Source: Diphasiastrum complanatum
Lineage: Eukaryota > Streptophyta > Lycopodiopsida > Lycopodiales > Lycopodiaceae
Direction: 5' to 3'
NCBI GenBank assembly: GCA_029204225.1
Contig: CM055092.1
Coordinates: 15,832,715-15,896,714 of the forward strand
DNA length: 64,000 nt
In this document: in pieces, positions 1-12,189 of the stretch
Layout of the letters: every line of letters begins with the position of its first letter
How positions within the stretch are numbered: the stretch's first letter is position 1
Made by a program: the position numbers and the translations under genes
Notes under the pieces: model-generated
Seen by the model: the letters and a program-made list of their open reading frames with translations, nothing else
Database searches by the model: none
Told to the model about the DNA's origin: nothing

Positions 1-274
1 ATGATCCTCGTCAATGGATACAACAGGAATTGGAGTTGTATAATTGGTAGTCACCTCAGTATCAAAGTGCTATGGACTTGCATATTAATATTATGTTAAA
101 AACGCAAAAGAAAAGCCTAGATTCAAAAAAGATATCAATCATAAAATTGCACACCGAACTTTAATGGTAGTGTGAACACCATTGATGTGAACTTTTTGCC
201 AACAAACAAATGTTGGACCTTCAAAATGAAAAAAAGCATAACTGGCAAATTGTAATTGGATAGAATTTAAGCAG

Positions 275-860
275 TTGTGTACTATAGATTCCTTGAAGCC
301 GTTTCAAGAGAAAATGCTCTTTCCACGTTGGTCTTCAGTTCATCAAACTAGTTTTGTCCAAGATTACAATTATGAACGACGAGATATTCCTGCATCACAA
401 TCTGTTGCTACTCTCCAAAGAAGTAAAATGTTCTATTGGACCAAAACAATCTGGATGGTATTTGGAGTAGTCAATCAACAATGAAATACTCAACTAATAA
501 TTGTCAATCTTTTCCTTATGCAACTACATTCACTTATTGTACAATTATGCATATGGAAATCTTTCTAAAATTTATGAATCCAGCCCAAAAATGGATGAAA
601 GGGATGATGTTGGTTTTTGCTCAATCCTCAACTGCTATGGCTTAAGTAGTTGTAGTCCAAACTATTTTGAGAGGCAGACATACAATGCTTCATGTAGCAA
701 ACAAGGAGAAATTCTATAATGCCAGTGCTCACAAAATGTCACAACAGAGTCAACCACCAACATTAGATCACATTCTGGAATCAACAACGATGAACATTTC
801 AATGTTTTGTGGACCTTTTGGTTTTGTTTTTTGCTTGGTTTACTCCTAGCCTTTTGCTAA
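275..860 (+). pseudogene. Degraded coding-like segment, unidentified
   Basis: I do not recognise this sequence. From 501 to 860 one frame is open except for a single TAA at 717-719. Reading through that stop gives a Cys- and Asn-rich stretch (CSKQGEIL, then CQCSQN after the stop). It ends in a strongly hydrophobic segment (WTFWFCFLLGLLLAFC) just before the TAA at 858-860, like a C-terminal membrane anchor. Open stretches in the other two frames at 275-484 and 436-645 suggest upstream frameshifts. It could be a dead gene, a retroelement internal region of unknown type, or chance. Confidence 0.22.
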
Positions 861-2010
861 AGGAAAACCAAATGTTGTTTAAGTGTCTAGATAGTAGAAT
901 TATGAATACCTTGTGCATGTGCATTGTGTGATGTATCTTAATGTCTCATTGAGTCGTCAGTCATCTAAGTGTCTGGATTACCAATTGTTATATTGTCATT
1001 GTTTAGAGCTATATCACCATCTAGACATGTACAATTTACTATGTACAATGTACATGTACAATTTACTATGGAATACGTTGAGGATATGTTGAAATTTGAA
1101 AAAGATTCTACTCCATATGAGAAAATATATGAAGATGTGCTTAATAGTGAAGAAACCCTATTACTCCATGTAAAATTAACCTCCTCCAACTTTACACAAA
1201 TGGATTGACAAAAAAATATCTATAGGAGTATCCCGTTTCCCTCATCCATTATATTTTGAAAAGCCAATCAAACTAAATGTTTCTTTCAATGTATCAGGCT
1301 ATGCAAGTCCTAGGAGTTACAATGATAGATTGGGGAGACATTACTTCCAACCCTTTGATTGATCGAACAGGACAACATTCTTGCAAAATGTTGTTCAAAC
1401 AAAGAAGATGTGTGTGGAGATTGTATGGAATATTTTTATAGACTTAATGATATTCAGACGAGAATTGCATTGGAAAACTCATTCTAATGGATAACGTATA
1501 TTCAATATTGCAAGATTCTTTGTGTACAAACAAGCAGGAGGATTCTTTTTCCAAATGGGATTTGAGGAATCCAAATGAGAAATCCATTGTTCTATCAAAT
1601 GCATTAGATTTACTTAAGGAAATCAATATCCGATATTGGACAACAATGTATAAGGCAAAAGATATTGGGGAAGAAGACTATTGAATGTCTTGTTGCATGT
1701 ATTTTGTCAACCCATGCAAAACTGAGTGCTACTTAAGGCAATCTCATGTTTCATAAAACTCTTCTTCAATGATGTAATAGACCTATAAAACAAATTTGTA
1801 GATCAAAGGCTTTTCCTATAGAAGACTTGTCGTAACCTTGCTCTACAATAATAAGTTGGAGCGAAACCTGAGGCAACATCATCTGATCAACATAGAATGT
1901 TTACAGGAAAAGTTATTCCTACATAAAAAGTAACTAGAGATTTGTGTCATCTACCAAGTTATTGATAGAGCATGACACTTGGAGTATCACATGGTTTTCA
2001 TTTTTGAGAG
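861..2010. other. AT-rich stretch with short coding-like islands
   Basis: No gene is recognised. Open stretches at 969-1208 and 1487-1684 (the latter ends RYWTTMYKAKDIGEEDY) and a Cys-containing stretch near 1390-1475 (CGDCMEYFYRLND) look coding-like, but frames change between them. Because a polypurine tract and LTR follow at 2011, this may be decayed internal retroelement sequence. No gag, RT, integrase or RNase H motif is visible. Confidence 0.25.
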
Positions 2011-3177
2011 CGAAAGTAGGGGGAGTGTCATGTACTACATGTAATTATCTTACGAGCTTAATAATTGCAATGCTAAATGTAGGCATGGAGCTAAATGAAT
2101 ATAATTAGTTAATAGCCATTCTAGGTAATAAAATGGCTCGAACAACCGTGCTATATTTGTAAATAGCGAGATTGTAAGGCCCAATTTAGCTAAATAAGGC
2201 CCCAAACTCATACTAGAGGCACAAAGGAGCACTATAAATAGTTGAGGTCTTGCTAAGTTTCGAGGCTATTCTACATTTGAATTCCTTGTAGAACAACTGA
2301 TCAGACAGATTTTGATTTTACTAACAAAGCGCAGTTTACTTGACAAAGGATGAGAAAGAAACAAACGCGAACTCGAAACTTTTTTATTCGTGATCAACCT
2401 CGAAGGATTCGCGAAATTTGTCTTGCAGTCAACTCGAGAGATTCGCGAAACAATTTCTTGTAGAAGCTCGTGGCTTTCTTGTTGAAGCTCGAAAGATTCG
2501 CGAACAAAATCTTGTCGCGGAATATTCTGTTTCTTGTTCAAATCTCAGATGTCGCAAAATTGTCGCGAACAATTCGCGAAATCTTCTAGACTCTTCTCCA
2601 AGCTCACCCGTCGCGAAAGTGTCACGAACAGTTCGCGAAATATTCTGATTTTTCTTCAAGCTCAAGAATTGTCATCTGTCACGAACAATTCGCGAAAGAC
2701 GAAAATGTCACGAAGAGACAAGTGTCGCGAATAATTCGCGAAACACGAAGCTGAGACGAAGAGATAGACTGTCGCAAATAATTCGCGAACAGAAATTATT
2801 CGACCCTGGAAACAGAGCGTCTATTTGAATATCAACCGTCATAAACGGTTAGATATCTACTGTTACAGCATTGAAAGGCCAAAAGACCTTTCCTGTAGCA
2901 ATATAAATACATGTGCACTACTCGTTATAACTCACTCAATCAAAGACACAATAGCGAGATAAGACAACAAGAGATGTATATTGATGAATCAGATAAATTG
3001 TCTTAAGTTGTCTATTGCTTCCGCATATAATTTCCGCACGCATATTCAATTAGAGTTAAGACTGTTCTATTAGTAAATAGATCAGATACAATCCCGATTG
3101 AAGACACTGATATTAGTTTGATTTATTCAAACTTTCATCGTGTTCTCTGTGGAAGAATAATTACTATTTTTCCTACA
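2011..3177 (+). mobile_element. 3' end of LTR retroelement: polypurine tract plus LTR
   Basis: A purine run (GAAAGTAGGGGGAG, about 2012-2025) typical of a copia polypurine tract is followed directly by TGTCATG at 2026. A matching ...TCCTACA end lies at 3177, giving a putative 1,152-bp TG...CA LTR. A TATAAATA box at about 2902 and a following CA-rich leader fit a U3/R boundary. The centre (2408-2789) is an array of TTCGCGAA palindromes. A second TATAAATA at 2232 leaves open that two LTR pieces are stacked here. No 5' LTR is visible within the window. Confidence 0.5.
2408..2789. repeat. Array of eight TTCGCGAA palindromes
   Basis: TTCGCGAA occurs at 2408, 2442, 2497, 2573, 2632, 2689, 2735 and 2782, spaced 34-76 bp. 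Extra half-matching TCGCGAA copies lie at about 2563, 2611 and 2725. In an AT-rich, CpG-poor plant region this density is far beyond chance. The array sits in the likely U3 of the LTR, upstream of the TATA box at 2902. The core resembles E2F-type TTTCGCG sites; that reading is inference. Confidence 0.8.
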
Positions 3178-4606
3178 TTCCATGTGTTCTTGAAGCTTCT
3201 CTTTGAGAGCTTTCTTGATGTAATTGGTGGTTCATGTGCCTAAAATCACATGAGAGCTTGATCATGCTCTAGATTCAAGCCCAATGTATTGAATGATCAG
3301 TAATGATGAAGAATGTTGTCTTACTTTGCCTAATTTGGTGGAGATTTGTCAATTTTATTTAGTTTCTTGATTTCTTGACGAACTTGTTGATTTCTTGTTT
3401 TTACCATGTAAATTTGATGTTTAAGAATGGAATAAATGTTTGAATGTTATAATTTGCACATGACATTTTTGTTGCAAGCATATATTATCTTAAACATAAC
3501 CTTTTGACATTACTAACCCTCAAATTGAATTTGTGAATTTGGGTATATTGCAAACCTACGAAAAAATAGATTAAATTTACTTAGGCTTTTGAGTATGTAG
3601 TGTTATGATAAATATATTCAGCTAGTGCATATTATAATCTTTTTACCTTCTGTTTGGGTTCCCGGGTCCTTTTTTTGTGAGGTAGCAAGAGTTTTACAAC
3701 ACATACATCCTTTTTGCATTATCTCGAGTGATCATTTGAGTTCAATTTGTTGTATGCGTGTGCATGTATATGCATTTGTGTTGGCAAAGTTTAACAAATA
3801 ACCTATACTAGAGTTTTTTGATACAATTCAAAACAATATTTCAAATAACGGCTGTATAAAACTAAAAACTTCTAATGAAAAACTTCTTGCTTTTACTCCC
3901 GTCACACTTGTAAATGAAGGGAAATCTACTCACTTACAACCAGATCAGTTTACCAATTCATGAACCTAGGCAAAGCCAAAGACACTAGCCCTTAAATTGG
4001 AGGCAAAACGACGTACTAATTCAAAAATGTACAAATATATAAGCTACTGCATGTTTACGAAACAACTAAACCAACATCATCTAGCAGAGAATCGAAAAAA
4101 GAGGACAAATCGAAATAGTTGAACCATTACCAAATGAAACAATTGCCGTAAGCCCATGTATAGCAAGGTGCCATCAAGAAAGTATCTTTATCAATAGTAG
4201 TTGGATAAAGGCACTCAAAAAATGAGTGTATAACTGTAAAAACAAGCTAGCACTTGCAACATGATAGTGAAACCTATGTTCAAATAAGCCTCCTCTATAA
4301 GGAGAGCGGACACTCCATGCCATTTATCGATCCAACTTATAGATTCCATCAGCAAGCATTCTTAGCAACAATAGCTGGATAAAGGCATAACCTCATCAGG
4401 AACTTGTGACAAGCTATCTCTTGCAACATGGAAACCGTCCCTTTGTTCAAGCAATCACTCCATATTTTCTGAAGTAAACAACACTAACCAGTTTCTCAAA
4501 AAATCCATGCTACTATCAAGCAAGTATATAATCCCATAGGTTAGTATTTGTAAAAGGAATAGGCTAGTGCTAGATAGGAAAAGAGGTGGAGTAGGGGATG
4601 GTGGAT
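3178..4606. other. AT-rich intergenic or intronic DNA
   Basis: No gene, RNA or repeat is recognised on either strand. If the SR45a-like gene downstream is intact, this would lie inside one of its upstream introns. Confidence 0.4.
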
Positions 4607-5340
4607 GTTAGAGCCTTTACTTCCTGTCCGGTTATTTACAGTTTTCAGAGACACATGTACGTTTTGTAATTATTGTAATTACCGAAATGGCTGTCACTGG
4701 CCTGTGGTGATCTTTGTAAGTAAATTGTGAATAAACTGTAAATAGTTGGCATTGGACCTCAAAGAGTCGTGCTTAGCTTTGGCATGGGGTGCTGGGTCAT
4801 TTATTAAGAGTGGCTGGACTGACCTCCTAAAAAGTAGGAGTTGACTAGTCAATGGGACACGTGTCATATGCTCATTGGGACACTTGGTCTAGTGAATGAG
4901 TGACACATGGGAGGGTTGACCAGTCATGCTCACTGGGACACGTGGTCTAGTGTATAAGTGACACATGTCAGCCTACTCACTTGTCTATGTGTCAGAGTAG
5001 TGCCAAGTGGCAAGTGTCGATTGTGCATGGAGTTGGCCATGTGTCGACGGTAGGAATGGTCAGGGTTAAGGGGTGCTTGAGGATTGTGCGTAAGTGAGCC
5101 TAGAGAGAGGCATTCCTCATCATAATCTATGTAGCAAAGGTTGGGAGGAGACAAGGCAGCTCCTCCATGTTTTGTGTGCTCTGATGCTTGTACATCCAGG
5201 GAAATCGATAGGGATCGACATTGCTGATTGTTGTGCACGGGATAAGCTAGGTTTTAAGTGAAGTTTCAGATTTGGAGTCTGACAGTGGACAATGTGGGGA
5301 TGGAGGAAATACTTAGCAGCTAAGAGATGGCAGGAAAGTG
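4607..5340 (-). mobile_element. Possible internal region of short LTR element
   Basis: This stretch is richer in G/C than its surroundings. On the minus strand it follows the PBS at 5341-5351, so it may be internal sequence of a small LTR element (TRIM or LARD type). It holds a diverged tandem duplication of about 58 bp (about 4869-4926 and 4927-4984, each with GGGACAC, GGTCTAGTG and AGTGACACATG). It begins TGTTAGAGCC, the same ten bases that begin the LTR ending at 62792 read on the minus strand. No coding capacity is recognised and no second LTR was found. Confidence 0.3.
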
Positions 5341-5523
5341 CTTTGATACCATGTTATGAACTCTTTCACAAATATTAGCATTAATAAGTACAAAAGTAGC
5401 AAATAGCATCCGCAAAGGATTCTCTAAATAAGACTAGAACTTAGTGAAATAATACCCTAAAATATTTGCAAGTTACAAAAGTAAGTGCGGTTTATATAAT
5501 AGTACGGAACTGTGTCCCCAACA
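5341..5523 (-). mobile_element. Short LTR (172 bp) with initiator-tRNA PBS
   Basis: On the minus strand an LTR runs from TGTTGGGGACAC (right end, 5523) to TTCATAACA (5352). TGGTATCAAAG (5351-5341), a near-perfect initiator-Met tRNA primer-binding site, follows directly. The LTR contains a TATATAAA promoter box near its start. Its length is typical of TRIM elements. It lies about 430 bp upstream of the first visible SR45a-like exon. Confidence 0.6.
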
Positions 5524-5947
5524 AATCATGGATAGAGTTAAATTACAAACCCATGTCATACTTACTGAAGTTAGCCATTTTATGGCTTAGAACCCAAGTG
5601 TTGTCTTTCTAGTTAAGAAAACCCATGTAAGTCTAACTGACCATATTTGCCCAAGCAACTATCGAGTGAGCCTTAAGTTAAAATTCCAGTTTAGAAATTA
5701 AAGCCTGTCCAAGGTCTCTTGTTTCAACTTAAGAAATATGCATATGTTCAATTGACGAAAAATATTTTGTCCAGAGATGTATGGTGCTCATCAAAGCATG
5801 AGTTTAGATTCTAATAAATTTAAAAGGAAATGTGTGTATGTGTGTGTGTGTGTGTGCTTGCTTGTGCTTGAGATCTTCTGTTTCCTGCAACAATTTCTGT
5901 TTTTAACTGAAGAGTGTGATGTTTCTTTTTCTTTGAACCAATTGCAG
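5524..5947 (+). other. Likely intron upstream of the SR45a-like exon
   Basis: No exon for the first half of the RRM is seen here. The stretch contains a GT microsatellite (about 5831-5855). It ends in a pyrimidine-rich tract and a TTGCAG acceptor immediately before 5948. Confidence 0.5.
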
Positions 5948-7446
5948 GTTCTTGAATGTCGCCTTGTGGTTGACCCTCGTACCAGAGAGTCGAGGGGTTT
6001 TGCATTCGTTACTATGGATACGCTTGAGGATGCTGATCGCTGCATAAAGTACTTGGACCGATCAACTCTTGAAGGGCGTGTGATTACAGTTGAAAAGGTA
6101 AGATTTAACAAACAATCATGTTTTCAAAGAAATATTACTTTATGAAGTTTAGTTGACTTGGAGGAAAACTATATAAGGTTGTGCCTTTGGAGAGGATGTT
6201 CCCTGACATAGCATATTTTTCTAGTTGCTGATTGAACTTAATGTATCTTGTTGGTATTCGTTATTCAGAACATTTCGCTTCAACTGCTCAAGCTCCAAAG
6301 CAGCTATTTAGCCTCAGCATCAGCTGTCGAACATTCTACCAACTTAAACAGCTCTTTATACTCACCAACTTAACAAGTTGTTGCTCATTTACCGAGAAAA
6401 TTTGGTCTCAACCACTTTGGCAGCGACGAAGTCTCTATATGCAGCATCGAGCTTTCTCATGACTCATGCCAAAACTGCACCTTCGAGCAATCGAGTTCTG
6501 GAAAGTGAATTATTAATTTGCAAGTTCTTTTAGTTGTTTGTAGTTTTGCATCATCCCCAAAATTGGGAAGCATGACTTCATGACTAGGGAACTAATTGTA
6601 TTTTCAGACACACAACTAGTCAAAATACTGGATGATTAGTCTCACTAGAGGCATATTTTGTGTGCAAGAGCATCATAACTTGACAATCTTCGGATGCCTG
6701 AGAGTCGCAGATTGCTTATACCTCTTCCTTGTGTTTAAATAGAATGTCTTTCTTTGTTCACTAACAGTCATGTGCTTGTTTTTTTCATTCAAAAAACCAT
6801 TTATTGGGTATTAAACTTGAAGCCATCAAAGGCTGGAGTAAAGCTCTAGTTTACCATTAAGATATCATGTTTTTGTGATCTGGTCAGCAGCTTTCAGTGT
6901 TTTTTTCATTGCTTATACATGAACATATCTGTGCTACAGGCGAAGCGAAAGCGAGCTAGGACACCAACGCCTGGAACCTATTTAGGTGTACGGACTGCAA
7001 GAGGAAATTGTGCGTATGTTGTAATGCCTATCCTATAATTTGAGTTCAGTTTTGCTTGACAAAATTTACCTGTTTCAGTAGATGTGCAAAGGCTGAGTAG
7101 AATTTTTTTTTTTCCAGCATCATATCGTGACTATGATGGACGCCGGGGAAGTCACGGAAGCCCAAGGGATGGCTACACCTCACGCCGGTCTCCATCATAC
7201 TCTCCCTATCGAAATCACCGTGACCACTCTCCAGATTATCCCCCCTATAGCAGAGGCAAAAACAGACGGCGTGAAAGATCTCCGTCACCCCGTTACTCGT
7301 CATATCGCAGCAGCAGAAGAAGAAGCTATTCTCCTCGCCGCAGTTATCGACGGAGCTACTCACCTTACCAGTCACGGTCAAGGTCAAGGTCAATGTCACG
7401 TTCTCACTCTAGATCTAGATCCCCATATGGATATCGTTACAGATGA
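5948..7446 (+). CDS. SR45a-like: SR45a/Tra2-like serine/arginine-rich splicing factor, 3' exons
   Basis: Three exons join in frame: 5948-6097 (phase 0, donor GTAAGA), 6940-7009 (donor GTGCGT, phase 1) and 7118-7446 (acceptor TTTCCAG, stop TGA 7444-7446), coding for 182 residues. Exon 1 encodes the second half of an RRM: DPRTRESRGFAFVTMDT holds the RNP1 octamer RGFAFVTM, and the piece ends at GRVITVEK. Exon 2 gives AKRKRARTPTPGTYLGVRT, a linker characteristic of plant SR45a. Exon 3 is an RS domain (repeated RRS, SPSPRY and SRSRS dipeptides, ending YGYRYR). SR45a proteins bind pre-mRNA and modulate splice-site choice in the nucleus. The exons coding for the N-terminal RS region and the RNP2 half of the RRM are not found upstream in the window. 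They lie behind a repeat-filled intron or are lost. Conserved splice phases and the lack of stops favour a live gene. Confidence 0.85.
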
Positions 7447-10359
7447 AATGTTGAAGATTGAACTAGGGCTTAGGTGTTTGCTGAGCAGCCTAACCCACTG
7501 CGACTTTGTTCCTCCTCTCCCACCCCTCTTTCAGCTTTTTTTTAGTCTCTAATCTTCTTCTCCGTACCTCTTTCAAACTCTTGTTGCCTTTCTAGAACAG
7601 AGTCTTATTCGAGTTGATTAGCAGAAAAAGTGACCCCTTATCAATCAGCACTGAATCCTGAGAAAGATGATTCTGGTCAGAGTGGTTCTACAAGAGTTAT
7701 GGAACGCGGACAAATATATTGACGCATACTATAGTTACGTTCTATTTAAACTCGAATCTTCTTGAAGTTATGCCATGGTTTTGAAAAGAAAACTTGAGCT
7801 TCTTGTTGTTACATGCTTTTTATACTTAGTTTCCAATTTAGATAGGAGAAGACATATTAGCTAGATTATGATTTTCAAGTAGGTAGTGATTCACATTTCA
7901 ACATTTCCACTACCAAATGTGGCAGATACATTCTAGATTGTCTTAGTAACAGCAGAAAGGAAGAAAATGGAGCAAGCACAAGCATGTCGATCAGACCTCA
8001 TTGATAGTTTTGTGGATATTTTTATCATAAGTTGAATCTTGTTCGAGTCAGGTGAATAGTTTCAAAATAAATCTGTTTCATGATATTGAAGATTGACATT
8101 ATTTGTTTGCAATTCTAACCTTGTTCGAGTTGGAGCTATTGTTAGGTGTTTTAGGATGAGCATTTGCAAGCAGTGGTAAATGTATCGGCATCAAGCTATT
8201 TCAATACAAGATGTACATTAGGAATTTTTTGAATAGATTATCCTGAATAAATTAGCATGAACCTCGTTTGAATTTAGTTTGTGATTTCTCAATTAGGACA
8301 ATAGCAAACGTTGCACACATTTTCATTAGAACTCTCTTCCAATTTGAAGTTAAGTGGTTTTTTGTTTTGCTTATTTAATGATAAACAAGGAATAGAATGA
8401 AGTAGGTAAAATGAGAATGAATTGAAGTAATTAAGGGCCATAAAAGGAGAACATTAAAATTTGAATAAAATGTATCTAATCTTGTCACAAGGGTTTTGTC
8501 AGTATTCCTTTATCTTTCGCAGGAATCTAGTGATTTGAAAAATCTCGGAGCAAGAGACCCAAGTAGTGATTAAAGCTTGAACCATGGTTGGCTACATGCA
8601 TGAATCCATCAATAAAAATCATTCCAGCCAAGAAACATATTTAAAATTCTAAAATTGAATCTTATCAGATTTGATCAAGCATCATTAGAACAAGTGAAAA
8701 AAACGTCATGCAAATGTAGTAGTTAGTTTTTGGTTGATGGGATCAAGTCTGTGTTTGAATTGGGACTTGTCAAATATAAGCATAAATGAGCTAAAAGTTT
8801 TTACTATCATAAAACACAGGATTGCAGAGAATGCATGTATTTGAAAAATGAAGTGTTTCAAGTGGAACATTTAACATGAAAGTTCAATTGTGGAAATTTT
8901 CAGTTTTCTTTTATATTTAAAATAATTAGGCTTTTTCTTCTACTTTAATATCAACTATCTGCAACTTCTAATTTTTTTGTGAAGGGTCATCACTTTTTGA
9001 AGTTCACGTATTAACTCAACTGTAAGTGAAAATAGTCAAGCATGCAGGAATTTGTCTGTGTAGGATCCTCTCATTTGGAAATTGTTATGTGGTGAAGATG
9101 CTTCAAAGTTTTATCAAGGAGGTTATCAAATTGATTGATCATTTTAAAAGAATAGAATAAAACTCTTGTCCAGATTTATTTGGGGAAGCAATAGGAAGCT
9201 TTCTGTGGTCCCTTGGAAATGATGTTGGATTTGGAAATTATAAAGGTTTTTGAAAGGGACTGTTTTCATGTGTAGAAATACATGTTTAGACTCTTGGTAA
9301 ATGATGAACGGAATATGGAGTGGGTCAAAAGATACAATTGGTGTGGTTGTATGGTAAACAATGAGTGTGACTAATGATAATGTGGTGAAAGATTAAATCT
9401 TGATATGTCCTCTAAAATACATCCAAAGATATCATGATTATTCTTTAATTTGTTAACAACCATTATTTCATTATTGAAGAGGTGTTTGGATGCATGGATG
9501 AGAGATTTTTGATGGCACTCTTCAGAGAAAGAAAGTAGGTCAATGCCAAGAAAGTGTGCTTCTTAGTGGGAGCATTTTGAAGCTCAAGAAAATGATCATG
9601 CATCCAAGAGACAAAAAGGCCTATGTACCATGAATGTTGTTTTACATGTCTCTATTATAGAATTGTTGTAATGGTGGGTGCTATAAAGTTTTAATTGCAC
9701 AGAAGTTTATAGCTTTGGTAAGATCTACTTTGGGACCAAAAAGTGAATATCCAGGACACTGACACTGACACTAGCACCAAAAGGCTTTGAAAAGATGATC
9801 TAGAATGAGAGTAAGATCTGTGAGAAAATTTGATGGCAAATATATCAGTTCTTTCAGAGGAGATTGAACAAGAGATGAATGGCCACTTAATTTCAAGTGC
9901 TAGAGGTATTTCTTAGTCTACATTTAAAAGTCTATTCAAGTCTATCGAATAAGAAATCCAAAGAGGTACATATAGGCACCAGTAATGTTTTCCCAAAGCG
10001 TCATGATGCATGATTCATTCAAAGATCACATTCTTGTCTTTTGCAAAACACGGTCTTTCTCATAGGAATGGTAAGATATGCGCTTAACATCATTTTCTAA
10101 ACATTGATTTTTTTGTATTGATTATGAATTTCCATACCTCTACGACCTTTTATACGATATTATCATAAATTAGTATGTCCATGGCACACCCATACAACTA
10201 ATTGAGTTATTGAACAAATTTAAGGATGTTTCAGAGTGTTAGGATCTTGATGTGAAAATTGGCAAATTCTAGCTTGATTTGTATACAGTTTTCTGTACAC
10301 TTTGCAAATCACACGTGTGAGAGCATGTTCCCATGAGTGTAGAGCCTAGGATATTCATA
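7447..10359. other. 3' flank and AT-rich intergenic DNA
   Basis: The first few hundred bases are probably the SR45a-like 3' UTR (pyrimidine-rich). The rest is AT-rich, with no recognised gene, RNA gene or element on either strand. Confidence 0.45.
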
Positions 10360-12180
10360 GTGTTATTACAATTAGCAATGGAGGTGCTAAGATGTATGTG
10401 ACTTTTATTCATGATTTTAGTAGATTTTGTTGGGTGAATCTACTAAAGAGCAAATATGAGGTATTTGACGTCTTTGTCAAGTTCAGGATTGCAAGGGAGA
10501 TCCAATTTTCTACCAAGATCAAGTGCTTGAGGAGTTACAATGGTGGTGAGTACATTTCTACCAAGTTCAAAGCATTTTGTGATGCAAATGGGATCAAGAG
10601 GGAGTACACAAGCCCAAGGACGCCACAACAAAATGGAGTGGCCGAGAGGAAAAATAGAACTTTATGTGAAGGAGCCAAAGCCACGAGGTTAGGTGCAAAT
10701 CTTCCTAAATCCTTTTGGGATCAAGCTTTGTTGTGTGCAAATTTTCTATGCAATAGATGGCCGAGTGTGGTATTGGATGGAAAAACCCCTTCTGAGATGT
10801 TATTTGGTAAGAGGCCAAGTGTTCAAGTTTTTCAAAACTTTTGGATGCATTTGCTATATCAACATTACTCTTGATGATAGGACAAAGGAGGATCCATCTT
10901 CAAAGAAAGATATATTTGTTGGTTATAGTTAGGTGAGCAAGGCTTACAAAGTTTATATTCCTTCAACTAAGAAAGTGGTCATAGGAAGAGATGTCATTTT
11001 TTATCAAGGAAACTTTCCAAAAGTTTTTTCAAGTGATGTTGTGAATGTTGGATCTAACATTCTTGATGATAATTTGGATGTTGATGTTGAAAAGCCTATT
11101 TCAAATCAAAAGCCAAGGAGGACATCAAGGCAAAGGCAACAACCTTTGAGGCTCACTTATGATGAAAAAGGTAAGCAAGTTGTCGATGGTACAAACTATG
11201 CTTTCCTAACATCTTTTGATGAACCTACATGTGTAGATGAAGCAAGACAAAAAGAGGAGTGGATCCAAGCAAACGATCTTGAGTATCAAGCTCTTATGAA
11301 GAACAACACATGGAGATTGGTGCAACTTCTAAAGGACAAGAAGGCAATTGGATGCAAGTGGATCTTCAAAGTGAAGACAAATCAATATGGATCAATCAAC
11401 AAGTACAAGGCAAGGTTGGTGGCAAATGGATATGCTCAAGAATATGATATTGACTATGATAAGACCTTTTCACCCGTGGCAAACATGGTAAGCATTCGAG
11501 TCATCATATCTATCTCTTGCAACACTTTTTGGATGGGATCTATGGCAATAAGATATCTCTAATGCATTCTTGAATGGAGATCTTGAGGAGGAGGTGTTCA
11601 TGGAGCCACCCGAGGGCTACATTTCACATGACAAGCCTAATCATGTGTGTTTTCTACAAAAGAGTCTGTATGGACTTAAGCAAGCACCAGGGAGTTGGTA
11701 TGCTAAGCTTAATACTTTTCTACTTTCTCAAAACTTCATAATGAGTGAGTGTGATCATTCACTTTACTATAGATTTGTTGGAAATGATGTTACCATTCTT
11801 CTAATCTATGTGGATGATATCATTTTGAGTAGAGGCAATAAACAAGATATTGATGATATCAAGATTGCACTCAAAAAGGAGTTTGAGGTGCACGATCTTG
11901 GTCTTGTGCATTATATCTTGGGAATAGAGGTATTTAGAACTTCTCAATTTACTTTCGTTTGTCAAGAGAAGTATGCTTATTCTATTCTAGAAAGATTTCA
12001 TATGGTAGATGCAAAGTCTATTGATACACCAATGGAGTCAAATGTAAAGCTCACTATAAGAGTTAATGAAAGATCCTTCGAGGGAACATTACTTTCTATA
12101 GGAAGCTAGTTGGTTCACTCATTTATCCAACCATCAAAAGAACTGATCTTAGCTATTGTGTTGGTAAATTGAGTCAATAG
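10360..12180 (+). mobile_element. Ty1/copia element D: integrase and RT fragment
   Basis: Degraded copia pol in several frames. 10392-10874 is integrase (YVTFIHDFSRF, then SPRTPQQNGVAERKNRT with the catalytic Glu; the usual SDNGGEY reads SYNGGEY, so the second catalytic Asp is lost). A TAG at about 10930 and frame changes follow. 10933-11562 covers the integrase C-terminus and the start of RT (EEWIQANDLEYQALMKNNTW, KARLVANGYAQ). 11570-12109 carries the RT core with YVDD (about 11808). The copy ends near 12180 within the region before RNase H. Gag, protease and LTRs are absent. Protein similarity places it in the same family as element C (54223-58412). Confidence 0.88.
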
Positions 12181-12189
12181 TTGACATTT

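Noticed and set aside
5831-5855. GT-rich run before the SR45a-like exon as a splicing signal
   Set aside because: A simple microsatellite; no evidence beyond composition.
7127-7552. 141-codon open frame overlapping the SR45a-like last exon
   Set aside because: Shadow frame of the low-complexity RS domain; the RS reading has a splice acceptor and family match.
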